A DNA stretch of 64,000 nt from Clostridium folliculivorans (GTDB taxonomy: Bacteria > Bacillota > Clostridia > Clostridiales > Clostridiaceae): NCBI RefSeq assembly GCF_024341905.1, contig NZ_BQXY01000005.1, forward strand, positions 303,152 through 367,151, written 5' to 3'. The first letter of the stretch is position 1; each line of letters starts with the position of its first letter. The notes below the pieces were generated by a model. It did no database searches. It was not told the DNA's origin and was given only the letters and a program-made list of their open reading frames with translations. Made by a program: the position numbers and the translations under genes. Shown here piece by piece: positions 8,649 to 20,059 of the stretch.

Positions 8649-10859
8649 TTGAAAAAGAAAAAAGGAAGTAGTTTGATAACTGTAATATGTATTTTTGCAA
8701 TATTAATTACAGTGGGAACTTCAGTTTTATCCATGACAGCCTCTGATTATAAGTCTAGAGTAATTGAAAGTAAAAGAATAGAAAATCTTTATGGTGCTGA
8801 CTCGGGAGTAGACACTGCTTACAATATAACTGGAAGTGTGCTAAAGACCATAATTGATAAAAGCAATAGTTTTGCTGAAACTACAAATATGGATAATATA
8901 AACACTGGATTAGCAAATGAACCAAGCAAGTACCTTAATGCTGATGGTACAGTTAATAGAGAGGCGGTAAGAGCTCAATTTTTAGACGCTTCATTTAAAC
9001 AAAAATATAGAGAGTTAATAAAGCAAGATCTTTTGTATTGTATACAAAATAGAAAAACTATAGCAAATGTTGATGCTATTGGAGATTCAAGATATTCTCA
9101 ACCTGTTAATGTATATACCAAAAATGATCCGCAATTTAATGATAGCACCCTAGTAGGACTGGATATTCATAATGTGACAACTACAACAAATGAGGTCAGA
9201 TTCAAATTAACTATAAATTCAAAATACCAAGATCCAAGTAGTACTAGTGGAATAAGATCTGTAAGCTCTGTTTACTATATTGATGTCCCTAATTATTCAG
9301 GAAATTATGGTGTAAAGACGACATCAGTTAATATACCTATAGCAGGTGTAACACAAAAAGCTATTGTGGCAGACGGAGATCTTATAATAGATTCTGTAGG
9401 TGAAGCGAATATAAGTGGACCGATACTCATTAAGGGAAATGAAAATACTGGCAGTGGCTCAATTACCTATTCAAAATATAGTGGTGGAATATCAATTAAT
9501 AATGTTAATGGAAATGTAGGATTTAATGGAGATGTAGTGACTTCCAGAACTTTTAGATTGGTAAACAATGCTCCTAATGTTAATATTACTGGAGGAACAT
9601 TATACGCTAATAATATATATGTTGGTAAAAATGAAAATGGCACTTCAAGTAATGCGAAATTGCAAGCTTCTGTAGCCATAATTGACAATGATTTAACTAT
9701 GAATTCTAGCGATAGTAACGTAACTATAAACAATGGATTTTATGCAGTTAGTGATATAAATAGAGAATCTTATGCTAAAAAAGATGCAAAAGAAAAATCA
9801 TCGAGTAGTATAATAATGAATTCTGTAGACAACAGCTCAAAAATATTAGTTAATGGACAAGCTTATATAATGGGAACTGCATATATAAACACTAGTGAAC
9901 CATATCAGACTGGTGAGTCTGTTGCGCTAAAAGGAAATTATAAGGCATATGCAACTATTATTCCACAAGATGGCAGCGGATATTTTTATAAGTATTATAA
10001 TCCTCTTACCTTGATGGATAAACAAGATATAACAGTTGTTGATAAAGCAGCACATTTTTATAATTTTGCTACTAATAATCAATACAAAGATTCTCTAAAT
10101 ATAACTAACCAAATACAGTTGCCAACAAATAATAATTCAACCATAAGCACAGGAGCTTATATAAGTAATGGTGTTGTATACCCATCTAACTATTCTGCGG
10201 CAGATGCAAATTTCCAGAAGGATTTAAACAATAAGAGAAGATTATTTGCTCAACAGGTATATGAAATGGGAGATGTTGCTTTAAGCGACACAGCTACACT
10301 GGATACTGATTATAATAATGGAATTGTAAATAAGACAGTTGCAAGTGAAACAAAATTAACTCAGAATAAGGATAATGATTATACAGATATAAGCAATGAT
10401 GGTTCGAATAATTGTATAATCATCAATACAAATCCAAATAAGAGAATATTCATAAAAGGGCATCAGCCAAGTTTTAGTGAGACCATAAATGCTACCGGAG
10501 ATAATGCTGACATAGTGATTGATAAGGATAGTAGTCAAACTTTAAATGCTGTAATAATTTCAGCAGGAGATGTTTTAATTAGTGGAAATATTACTTATAA
10601 TGGAACTCTAATAACAAAAGGAAATGTAAAAATAGAAGGAATTAATAATTCGGGGAATGTTAAAATTAATCAAAGTAGTACAGTTCAATCTAATCTGTTT
10701 TCCAAATATCTTGATAAGGTAAAAAAAGTTATTGATATTGATTCGGTTAATGTACAAGTTACAGGTGTGAATATAGTACCTTCAACATCGGTTAAGAGTA
10801 ATATAAATCTTGATGATATAATACACAAAGGACAATGGCAAATTACAGATAATAAGTAG
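8649..10859 (+). CDS. Large PilX-like minor pilin-like protein with repetitive C-terminal region
   Basis: The N-terminus (KKKKGSSLITVICIFAILITV) resembles PilX-type minor pilins: a basic stretch, then a hydrophobic helix, with no Glu at +5. At about 736 residues it is far larger than usual PilX proteins. From about residue 240 on, many short strands with recurring Gly/Asn/Ser and hydrophobic alternation (for example GDVLISGNITYNGTLITKG) suggest a parallel beta-helix or bactofilin-like surface domain. A TTG start at 8649 lies six bases after GGGGGTG and is preferred; a GTG at 8640 is inside that ribosome binding site. Probably a tip or near-tip component. Confidence 0.75.
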   Translation: MKKKKGSSLITVICIFAILITVGTSVLSMTASDYKSRVIESKRIENLYGADSGVDTAYNITGSVLKTIIDKSNSFAETTNMDNINTGLANEPSKYLNADGTVNREAVRAQFLDASFKQKYRELIKQDLLYCIQNRKTIANVDAIGDSRYSQPVNVYTKNDPQFNDSTLVGLDIHNVTTTTNEVRFKLTINSKYQDPSSTSGIRSVSSVYYIDVPNYSGNYGVKTTSVNIPIAGVTQKAIVADGDLIIDSVGEANISGPILIKGNENTGSGSITYSKYSGGISINNVNGNVGFNGDVVTSRTFRLVNNAPNVNITGGTLYANNIYVGKNENGTSSNAKLQASVAIIDNDLTMNSSDSNVTINNGFYAVSDINRESYAKKDAKEKSSSSIIMNSVDNSSKILVNGQAYIMGTAYINTSEPYQTGESVALKGNYKAYATIIPQDGSGYFYKYYNPLTLMDKQDITVVDKAAHFYNFATNNQYKDSLNITNQIQLPTNNNSTISTGAYISNGVVYPSNYSAADANFQKDLNNKRRLFAQQVYEMGDVALSDTATLDTDYNNGIVNKTVASETKLTQNKDNDYTDISNDGSNNCIIINTNPNKRIFIKGHQPSFSETINATGDNADIVIDKDSSQTLNAVIISAGDVLISGNITYNGTLITKGNVKIEGINNSGNVKINQSSTVQSNLFSKYLDKVKKVIDIDSVNVQVTGVNIVPSTSVKSNINLDDIIHKGQWQITDNK

Positions 10860-10870
10860 AGGTGTTAAAT

Positions 10871-11407
10871 TTGATTAAGAAAAAGGGATTCACGTTAATA
10901 GAAGCTGTTATAGTTTTAGCTTTGATATCAGTGGTAATTATGGTTATATATCCATTTTTCTTTTCAAGCAGTAGAAGTTTAAACGAAACAAACGTAAGAG
11001 CTGATCTACAAACTGATGGACAACTAATACAAAATTCGCTTTTAAACTATGGAAATCAGGGGAGCTCAATAGATAGAATAAATGGAATAGTACCTCCAAG
11101 TAACTCAAATGAAATAACAACAATAAGTAATTTTAGAATTATATTGTATGCAGATGTAAGTAAGACTATTGAGTATGTTTATGATAACACCAATAAGAAA
11201 TTAAATGAAATTACTAATTTAAATGCAACTGGTACTGTTACTAAGACATTATCAGGAAATGTAGATAGCATAAAGATTTCTCCTGTTGGGGGAACTTATC
11301 TTACTTGCGAAGGGCTTATTATAAATATTACTCTGAAAAAGAATAATATAACTTATGATATTTCTTCAAAAATAGTATTTAGAAATAAAGGAATTGCAAC
11401 ATCTTAA
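10871..11407 (+). CDS. Type IV pilin-like protein (PilW/PilJ-type minor pilin)
   Basis: The N-terminus (IKKKGFTLIEAVIVLALIS) is a textbook prepilin signal with G/F cleavage and Glu at +5. The total is about 178 residues. The TTG start at 10871 lies six bases after GAGGTG; a GTG at 10862 lies within that ribosome binding site. It is the last of three minor pilin candidates and immediately precedes the large vWA protein. By analogy with PilW/PilX/PilY1 groups, the three may form the tip complex that presents that protein. The exact minor pilin class is uncertain. Confidence 0.83.
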   Translation: MIKKKGFTLIEAVIVLALISVVIMVIYPFFFSSSRSLNETNVRADLQTDGQLIQNSLLNYGNQGSSIDRINGIVPPSNSNEITTISNFRIILYADVSKTIEYVYDNTNKKLNEITNLNATGTVTKTLSGNVDSIKISPVGGTYLTCEGLIINITLKKNNITYDISSKIVFRNKGIATS

Positions 11408-11499
11408 TTTATATATTTAGGGTGCATTTCAGGTATTCTATCACTCGGTTTTATCCTTATCTTGATGATATAGATTATTTTTGTAATGGAGGTGAAAAA

Positions 11500-14319
11500 T
11501 TGAAAGTAGTAAAAAGAAACAAAAAATTAATGATATATATAGTAATTGGTATGTTTTTACTGACAATTATACCTGTTATAAATTATACGCAGGCATTAGG
11601 TGATATAGTCCAACAAAAGAAACCAGTTCTAACTATCACTGGTCCTGATATAACTAAAACTGTTGGTGCAGTAAATGAAGATATTACTGTTACATATCAT
11701 GTACAACCACAGCCATTGGCGCTTACGGACATTAATACTATTACTAATAAAGAAATTGTATTGGTGCTAGATACGTCTGGTAGTATGAGTACTGCTTTGG
11801 GAAGCACAACCAGAATGGAAGCATTAAAAAATGCTGCTAAAAATTTCGTTAGCAAATTTTCGACTACTAGTAATGTTAAAATTGCGATTGCTACTTACTC
11901 TACAAATGCCAATTATGACAATAATAGTACAGGTTTGTTATCTCCATCAGTAACAGCTGACAAGAACAGCCTGAATACTAGTATTACTAACCTTAAGGCT
12001 TCTGGTGGAACTAATATAGGTGATGGTATAAGGTCAGCTTTAAAAATTTTAAGTAACACTTCTGCTACTGGAACTAAGAAATATGTTATCATCATGTCCG
12101 ATGGAGAGCCAACCTTTTATAACTTTAATAGTAAAAATACTGCTAATGTTCAGACTTGGAAGGCTTACAATTACTTAAATAGAACTTCTCAAACTGCCTA
12201 TGGATATTATACCTCTTTAACTGATTCATCCTATAAAGTTATAGGTGGAGATGGTTCGGATGACAATGGATACTATACTTCCGAGAAAGGAAGAGCTTTA
12301 GAATATGCCAATGCTATGGCTCAACAAGTAAAGGATTCAAGTTACACAAGCTATGCAATTGCATATAGTGATGGAAGTTCAGCAGACAAAATGCTTCAAA
12401 TAGCGAATTCGGGTGGTGGGAAGTTTTATAGTGCTACAAGCTCAACTGCTATTGATAATGTTTATGCTGATATAGCTGATAATATCCGCGCAGACTATAG
12501 TGTAGAAAATGTCAATTTCAATTTTACTCTTCCTACTAATATTGTCTATACAGGATCTATGATAGGTGTTTCAATAAATGGAAGTACTTATACAAAGCAA
12601 TTAAGCAATATATCTTACACTTTGAATACTAGCACTAATAGATATGAAGCTCCATCGTTTGATGTAATATTCAACTTTAGGGCCGGTAAGAGTGGGGGGT
12701 ATACTTTAGGTCAAAATTGGAGCATAACTTATAAGGCTACAGATGGTACTATAGTAACTCAAGCATTGCCAACTGTACAATATACTGCTAGCAATATGAG
12801 TATAGGATTTAACTTGCAGAGGACATTACCAGGTTATTCGGACCATCTTAATGTGAGTCAACTGCAAGAAATTGATTATAAAATAGACCCGCAGGCGATT
12901 ACGATGACATACATTAGGAAACCTAAGGAAATAGTTTTAGTTGTAGATGCTGCATATAGTAATAAGGATTATGTAAGTTCGTTTATAGATCAGTTTGTAA
13001 ACAATACAGATGTAAAGATAGCATTAGTTACTTATGGACAAGGGGCTTCTATAACAAACTTTGGAACATCTGCTACACCGATTTATTTCCAAAATGCTAC
13101 TAGCCCGACTGCTTTAAAAAATGCGGTTCAAGGAATAGTGAGTCAAAGTGGAGCAAACCTTGGAGATGGCTTAAGAAAGGCTACGTATATACTTAATGAT
13201 ACAAATGACGTTAGTAGAAGTATAATTGTCTTTGGAGAAAATAATCCTATCAATTATACCTATACTAGTGGTACTGATGGAGTACAAAAATTCTACGATG
13301 CTTTAGATAATAACAATCCAAATTCAAGTGACTCAGGAACTGATCCATTATTCTATGGTGCTGACGCTGGTAATGCGTCGCAATATGCAACAGAAATGGC
13401 TACAATCATTAAGAATAATAAAAATTTAAATATAACAACATTATGTGTAGGAGATGATTCCAATGATGATGTTGTCAAGTCAATCTCAACAATAAGTGGA
13501 ACAGACTTTAATAAATTTACACAAAATCAAGATATAACTTACCTGTATAATGTTGTGAACTCTGATTTGATTTTAAATGGTAGCATTAATGAAACACTTC
13601 CTACAGGAGTAAAATTTGAAGATGGAAGTAATATAATTAATAAACCAATTAAATTATTTTATTCGTATGATAGCGTAGCGAAAAAATATATTGGAATTTC
13701 TAAGACTTTTACTATAAATATACAGCCTACTCAAGTGGGAAATTTTAATTTAAATAATTCTAATCTCACTTATAGTGATTTGGAAGGAATATCAATGAGT
13801 TCATCATTTCCAACTATAGGAATAAATGTTGTTACTAATTATACAATAGAACAGGGATTATTTATATTAAATAATTCTCAACTATCCCAGGGGCAGTCTA
13901 TTGGAGAAAGCTATCTTAGTAATGGTGTAACTAACAACATAGTAAATGATTCTTTTATAAATGTAGGTGCATTAATAAAGATAAAAGATCCATCTCAGAG
14001 TACTATGAATATAACTTTAAATAGCTCAGGGCAAAGTAATTTGGAAAACTCCAATATAAATGTGAAAGTATATAAGGTTAGTAATACTGATAATACTCTA
14101 CAAGAGGTAAGTACTTCTGGTATAGTAATTTTAAATGGTCAAATTACAGTTCCTATAAGTACTACCTCTAATGATGAAGTCTATATAGTGAATTATTCAT
14201 ATAAAACTTCATATGGCAGTGATATTACTGATGGAATCTCTATAAATAACAGTAGTAGTGTTGGAAGTACAAGTTCAACTTTTAATTATTATATAGTAGG
14301 ATTGCCTGATTTATTTTAA
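11500..14319 (+). CDS. Secreted protein with two von Willebrand A domains, likely pilus tip adhesin (PilY1 analogue)
   Basis: About 939 residues. The N-terminal basic region plus hydrophobic helix (about 12-32) reads as a signal peptide or anchor. The first vWA domain (about 85-330) has an intact metal-ion-dependent adhesion motif DTSGSMS near residue 91. A second vWA-like domain (about 478-690) starts VVLVVDAAYSNKD, where the motif serines are lost. The C-terminal part is beta-rich and has no LPxTG sortase signal. The TTG start at 11500 follows GGAGGTG. It ends the pilus operon and is followed by a strong terminator. Function is inferred from position: Gram-negative PilY1 proteins also carry vWA domains and sit next to minor pilins. 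Confidence 0.72.
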   Translation: MKVVKRNKKLMIYIVIGMFLLTIIPVINYTQALGDIVQQKKPVLTITGPDITKTVGAVNEDITVTYHVQPQPLALTDINTITNKEIVLVLDTSGSMSTALGSTTRMEALKNAAKNFVSKFSTTSNVKIAIATYSTNANYDNNSTGLLSPSVTADKNSLNTSITNLKASGGTNIGDGIRSALKILSNTSATGTKKYVIIMSDGEPTFYNFNSKNTANVQTWKAYNYLNRTSQTAYGYYTSLTDSSYKVIGGDGSDDNGYYTSEKGRALEYANAMAQQVKDSSYTSYAIAYSDGSSADKMLQIANSGGGKFYSATSSTAIDNVYADIADNIRADYSVENVNFNFTLPTNIVYTGSMIGVSINGSTYTKQLSNISYTLNTSTNRYEAPSFDVIFNFRAGKSGGYTLGQNWSITYKATDGTIVTQALPTVQYTASNMSIGFNLQRTLPGYSDHLNVSQLQEIDYKIDPQAITMTYIRKPKEIVLVVDAAYSNKDYVSSFIDQFVNNTDVKIALVTYGQGASITNFGTSATPIYFQNATSPTALKNAVQGIVSQSGANLGDGLRKATYILNDTNDVSRSIIVFGENNPINYTYTSGTDGVQKFYDALDNNNPNSSDSGTDPLFYGADAGNASQYATEMATIIKNNKNLNITTLCVGDDSNDDVVKSISTISGTDFNKFTQNQDITYLYNVVNSDLILNGSINETLPTGVKFEDGSNIINKPIKLFYSYDSVAKKYIGISKTFTINIQPTQVGNFNLNNSNLTYSDLEGISMSSSFPTIGINVVTNYTIEQGLFILNNSQLSQGQSIGESYLSNGVTNNIVNDSFINVGALIKIKDPSQSTMNITLNSSGQSNLENSNINVKVYKVSNTDNTLQEVSTSGIVILNGQITVPISTTSNDEVYIVNYSYKTSYGSDITDGISINNSSSVGSTSSTFNYYIVGLPDLF

Positions 14320-14358
14320 TATTAGGTGTTTTAATAGTTTAAAAATGAGCTTTTTAAG

Positions 14359-14402
14359 ATAAGTTACGATTAAATTTTATATTCAATCGTAACTTATTTT
14401 GT
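14359..14402 (+). terminator. Rho-independent terminator of the pilus operon
   Basis: A 13-bp perfect stem (14359-14371 with 14385-14397) is followed by TTTTGTT. It lies 40 bases after the vWA gene stop. Confidence 0.85.
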
Positions 14403-14550
14403 TATGTGATAAGTAAATATTCAGCTGTAAGATTTGAAACTAAATTCAGTTAAACATTTACATAAAAATGCAATAAAATACTTCATATATATGTATAGAT
14501 GCAATAAAAAAATCAGTTAGTTTTTCCAAAAACAATTCTATCGATAATAA

Positions 14551-14579
14551 TTGACAAGCTTCGTTGCATATTCTATAAT
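14551..14579 (+). promoter_or_regulatory. Sigma-A promoter of guaB
   Basis: TTGACA (14551-14556), a 17-base spacer and TATAAT (14574-14579) match the consensus perfectly. It is placed about 25 bases upstream of the guanine riboswitch. Confidence 0.9.
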
Positions 14580-14604
14580 TAAATAAATTTAATAAAACGA
14601 ACTA

Positions 14605-14679
14605 AATTACTCGTATATCCCTTGGATAAGGCAAGGAGTCTCTACCGGAAACCGTAAATTCCCGACTATGAGTGAAATT
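14605..14679 (+). promoter_or_regulatory. Guanine-class purine riboswitch aptamer
   Basis: The purine aptamer core is recognisable: P1 arms around ACTCGTAT and CTATGAGT, the P2 arm pair CCTTG/CAAGG closing GATAAGG, the conserved TCTACCGG, and the P3 loop ACCGTAAA. The junction reads GACTAT, with C at the position that discriminates guanine (C) from adenine (U), so guanine or hypoxanthine is the expected ligand. It precedes a terminator and guaB, fitting repression of GMP synthesis by guanine. Confidence 0.92.
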
Positions 14680-14700
14680 GGTATTCTATAGTTTTTTATA

Positions 14701-14737
14701 GCGTATTAACTTCACTTTGAGTTAATATGCTTTTTTT
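14701..14737 (+). terminator. Riboswitch-controlled intrinsic terminator
   Basis: An 11-bp stem (14701-14711 with 14720-14730, one G-U pair) is followed by seven T. It lies 22 bases after the guanine aptamer and about 100 bases upstream of guaB, and should form when ligand is bound. Confidence 0.88.
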
Positions 14738-14810
14738 GTTTTTATTTATAAAAGAACCCCAAATTAATACATAATATGCAAGTTAACTTGCAACAAAAAT
14801 ACATAAATGA

Positions 14811-16295
<1,485 letters not shown>

Positions 16296-16591
16296 GATTT
16301 TAATAAATAGGGCATAAATGCAGAGTGTGCTAAAATATAACGGTTGTAAGTTATATAGACATTATGTAATATTAATATCATGATTGATGCATAGAAAAAG
16401 GCGAAAGTAGTTTTATAGATATCAGATTTTAGATGTAAGATTTCTAATAATGCAGAGCAGTGTTATTAAGTTTAAGTTATCTAAAGTTTGGTATCTATAG
16501 CTGTTTTAAATAAATGGTACGTAAAGTTAAATTTTAAAAACTATCTTTTATAAAAGTATTTTAAATTTCATACCTAAAATGGAGGATACAA

Positions 16592-18124
16592 ATGAATAAA
16601 GAAATTGTTTTGGTAGTGGATTTTGGTGGACAATATAATCAGCTTATTGCAAGAAGAGTAAGAGAATGCGGAGTATATTGTGAAATCATACCTTTCACTT
16701 ACGGAGTGGAAAAAATAAAAGCAAAAAATCCAAGTGCAGTAATATTCACTGGTGGTCCTAATAGTGTTTATGGAGAAGATTCTCCATCAATAGATAGCGA
16801 AATATTCAATCTAGGTGTACCTGTTCTAGGAATATGCTACGGAGATCAATTAATGGCTCATATTCTTGGCGGTAAAGTTGATACAGCTCCAGTTAGAGAA
16901 TACGGAAAGACTAATGTGAATTTAGATAGTACTTCAAAACTATTTAAAGGAATAGAAAGTGCTGAAACATGCTGGATGAGTCATACTGACTACATAGCTG
17001 AAGCACCAAATGGTTTCAAAATAACTGGTCACACTGACGTTTGTCCAATAGCTGCTATGGAAAATGAAGAAAAGAAACTTTATGGAGTTCAATTCCACCC
17101 AGAAGTAGAACATACTCCATTTGGTAAAAAGATGCTTGAAAACTTCCTTTATGACATATGCGGACTTTCAAAGACATGGTCAATGGCTTCCTTTGCAGAA
17201 GAAAAAATAAAAGAAATAAAAGAAATAGTTGGAGATAAGAAGCTTATCTGTGCACTTTCTGGTGGAGTTGATTCATCAGTTGCAGCGGTGATGGTACATA
17301 AAGCAGTAGGTAAGCAATTAACTTGTATCTTCGTTGACCACGGTCTACTTAGAAAAGATGAAGGAGATCAAGTAGAAAAGATCTTCAGTGAACAATTTGA
17401 TATGAACCTTATAAGAGTTAACGCTCAAGAAAGATTCTTATCAAAGCTTGCAGGTCAAGCAGATCCTGAAACTAAGAGAAAGATAATCGGAGAAGAATTC
17501 ATAAGAGTATTCGAAGAAGAAGCAAACAAAATCGGAGATGCTAAGTTCTTAGTTCAAGGAACAATATATCCAGACGTAGTTGAAAGTGGTACTGGAACTT
17601 CAGCTGTTATAAAGAGTCACCATAATGTTGGAGGACTTCCAGAAGATATTGATTTTCAGCTTATCGAACCACTGAGAGAATTATTTAAAGATGAAGTTAG
17701 AGCTGTTGGTGAAGAACTTGGAATACCTCACAACTTAGTATGGAGACAGCCGTTCCCAGGACCAGGACTTGCAATAAGAGTCTTAGGTGAAGTAACAGAA
17801 GAAAAGCTTCATATAGTAAGAGAAGCTGATGCTATTTACAGAGAAGAAATCGCTCTTAGCGGTCTTGAAGGCAAGATATGGCAATACTTTGCAGTTCTAC
17901 CTGATATAAGAAGTGTAGGGGTTATGGGAGACGAGAGAACTTACTGCCATACTATAGCACTTAGAGCAGTAACATCTTCAGATGGAATGACTTCAAACTG
18001 GGCTCATATACCATACGAAGTTTTAGATAAGGTATCAAGAAGAATTGTTAACGAAGTTCAAGGAGTAAACAGAATCGTTTATGACGTGACTTCAAAACCA
18101 CCAGCAACTATTGAGTGGGAATAA
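16592..18124 (+). CDS. guaA: GMP synthase (glutamine-hydrolysing)
   Basis: Converts XMP to GMP using glutamine and ATP, the step after GuaB. The 510 residues contain an N-terminal class I glutamine amidotransferase (Cys in GICYGDQ near 82, His and Glu in FHPEVEHT near 169), an ATP-pyrophosphatase domain (P-loop LSGGVDSS near 223) and the C-terminal dimerisation domain ending KPPATIEWE. It is separated from guaB by 296 bases in which I see no riboswitch, so it may have its own promoter. Confidence 0.97.
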   Translation: MNKEIVLVVDFGGQYNQLIARRVRECGVYCEIIPFTYGVEKIKAKNPSAVIFTGGPNSVYGEDSPSIDSEIFNLGVPVLGICYGDQLMAHILGGKVDTAPVREYGKTNVNLDSTSKLFKGIESAETCWMSHTDYIAEAPNGFKITGHTDVCPIAAMENEEKKLYGVQFHPEVEHTPFGKKMLENFLYDICGLSKTWSMASFAEEKIKEIKEIVGDKKLICALSGGVDSSVAAVMVHKAVGKQLTCIFVDHGLLRKDEGDQVEKIFSEQFDMNLIRVNAQERFLSKLAGQADPETKRKIIGEEFIRVFEEEANKIGDAKFLVQGTIYPDVVESGTGTSAVIKSHHNVGGLPEDIDFQLIEPLRELFKDEVRAVGEELGIPHNLVWRQPFPGPGLAIRVLGEVTEEKLHIVREADAIYREEIALSGLEGKIWQYFAVLPDIRSVGVMGDERTYCHTIALRAVTSSDGMTSNWAHIPYEVLDKVSRRIVNEVQGVNRIVYDVTSKPPATIEWE

Positions 18125-18172
18125 GAATTAAATAGGAGTTTATCCTATAAATATTAATAAAAATAATTTGAA

Positions 18173-18213
18173 AAGTGTTTATGATTTAAGCTGAGTTTAG
18201 GCTTAAATATAAG
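18173..18213 (+). terminator. Intrinsic terminator of guaA
   Basis: AAGTG...ATTTAAGC pairs with GCTTAAAT...CACTT with small mismatches, followed by seven T. Confidence 0.85.
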
Positions 18214-18412
18214 CACTTTTTTTACTGTATAGGAAAAAATAAAATTTCTATGTCGATTAAACCTAGATATTTCAATAGTATTAATAATAATGTAGTTATT
18301 TGGGAATTATTGAATAATTTATTTATAACATATATAATAAACACTATATATTGGTTACATAAGAGTATTGTGCATGATAATAAGCAGATATTTAATCTGA
18401 AGGGAGAGACTT

Positions 18413-20044
18413 ATGAAGAGATATAATGAAAAGGTATTCATTGGTATTATAAGTTTTGTAATCTTAACAATAACAATTACTTTTTTTATATTATATGGTC
18501 CTTTTAATAAAAAGACAGAAAAGGTGGCCAAAAACAACTATGGTGGAGAGAGCTGGAAAGCAGATACAAGCCCTATAACATTTGATTGGTACATTGATTT
18601 TTCATGGTTTACAACTAAATGGGGAACTAATCCTGTATCAAAATATGTTACACAGAAGACTGGGGTTAACTTGAATTTTATAATCCCTAGTGGAGATGAA
18701 ACGCAAAAATTGAATGCTATGATAGAAACAGACAAATTGCCAGATTTCATTACATTAAGTGCTGGGGATGATGGTTACAAGAGAATTATACAGAGTGGAT
18801 TGGCCTTGCCCCTTGATGAATTAGCACAAAAATATGATGTGTATTTTACTAAGGTTGCAGATAAGCAAAAACTGGAGTGGTATAAACAAGATGATGGACA
18901 TGTATATTGTTATCCGAATTTTTCTAATACTGTAACTGATGCAAATTATAAAGAGGACAAACCTTCAAATCAGGCCTTTTTAGTTAGAAAAGATATTTAT
19001 GAGGCTATAGGAAAACCGGATATGAGGACACCTGAAGGTTTTTTAAGTGCGCTTGAAAAAGCTAAAAAGCTATTTCCTATGGTAAATGGACAAGAATTAA
19101 TACCTATAGGGTTTCATGAATTTACTGACTCTGGAAATCTTTCGCTAGGAACCATTTTGCTTAATTTTTTAGCAATACCTTGGGAAAAGGACGGAAAAAT
19201 ATATGACAGGGAGACTGATAAAGAATATATTAGGTGGCTAAAAACTTTAAGAACAGCTAATGAAAGAGGTTTGCTATCAAATGATATCTTTATAGATAAA
19301 AGAGCACAGATGGAAGAAAATATTACAGAAGGAAGATATTTTGCACTACTTTATCAAAGTTCTGACATGGCGGCTCAGCAATTAAAACTATATTCTAAAG
19401 ATAAAAATCAAATTTATATGGCAGTTGATGGACCAGCTAATTCTAAGCTTGAACAGCCTAAATTATCGGGAGATAGTATTTCAGGATGGACGGTTACATT
19501 AATTTCAAATAGATGTAAGGATCCAGAGAGAGCTATACGGTTTTTAAGCTATTTAATTAGTGAAGAAGGAAATCGAGATTTATATTTGGGGATCAAAGGA
19601 TTTACATGGGATGAAATTGGAGGAAAAGAGCAGTTTAAACCCGAGGTTTTAGATTTGTTAAATAAGGATAGAATTGCATTTGATAATAAATATGGCGCAG
19701 CAAATACTTATTGGATGCTAGCAGATGATAGTTTACAACAAAAATGGACTCCTCAGAGTGGTGAGCCAATTAAGGCGATAAGTGAGTGGGCCACAGGTAA
19801 AACCTATAATTATTCCTTATTTGATGGCATTAGCCCCTATGGAGATAGTGAGGAAGGTAGTGCTTTATCTAGAATAAATTCTAAATGGCAAAGTACCTTA
19901 AAGAATCTGCTTATTGCTAAAAGTGATAGTGAGTTTGATAGTATTTTAAATGAATATATCAATTACAGAAATGAACAAGGATGGGACAAGATACAAGAAT
20001 ATAAGCAGCAAAGATATGAAGAAAACAAGAGAAAGTTAAAATGA
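18413..20044 (+). CDS. Membrane-anchored extracellular solute-binding protein (LplA-like)
   Basis: The 543 residues resemble LplA-type extracellular sugar-binding proteins (family 1 fold), with a YIDFSWF region at the start of the mature part and a C-terminal WDKIQEYKQQRYEE helix. Instead of a lipobox Cys, the N-terminus has one hydrophobic helix (about 8-28), so it should stay membrane-tethered. The gene lies 16 bases upstream of the histidine kinase and about 5.5 kb upstream of the permease genes. It may therefore serve as the ligand sensor for the kinase rather than as the transport receptor. This role is an inference. Confidence 0.82.
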   Translation: MKRYNEKVFIGIISFVILTITITFFILYGPFNKKTEKVAKNNYGGESWKADTSPITFDWYIDFSWFTTKWGTNPVSKYVTQKTGVNLNFIIPSGDETQKLNAMIETDKLPDFITLSAGDDGYKRIIQSGLALPLDELAQKYDVYFTKVADKQKLEWYKQDDGHVYCYPNFSNTVTDANYKEDKPSNQAFLVRKDIYEAIGKPDMRTPEGFLSALEKAKKLFPMVNGQELIPIGFHEFTDSGNLSLGTILLNFLAIPWEKDGKIYDRETDKEYIRWLKTLRTANERGLLSNDIFIDKRAQMEENITEGRYFALLYQSSDMAAQQLKLYSKDKNQIYMAVDGPANSKLEQPKLSGDSISGWTVTLISNRCKDPERAIRFLSYLISEEGNRDLYLGIKGFTWDEIGGKEQFKPEVLDLLNKDRIAFDNKYGAANTYWMLADDSLQQKWTPQSGEPIKAISEWATGKTYNYSLFDGISPYGDSEEGSALSRINSKWQSTLKNLLIAKSDSEFDSILNEYINYRNEQGWDKIQEYKQQRYEENKRKLK

Positions 20045-20059
20045 GTAGGGGTAAAATAA

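Noticed and set aside
14359..14402. CRISPR-like or repeat array in the intergenic palindromes
   Set aside because: Only single hairpins are present; no regularly spaced direct repeats occur anywhere in the window.
16296..16591. Riboswitch upstream of guaA
   Set aside because: No purine aptamer core or terminator hairpin could be found.
18208..18275. Similarity of sequences after the terminators at 18213 and 23600 (ACTGT, AAAATAAAA, then AAACCTAG- or AAGCCTAG-like)
   Set aside because: Visible resemblance, but short and AT-rich; too weak to define a repeat without a genome search.
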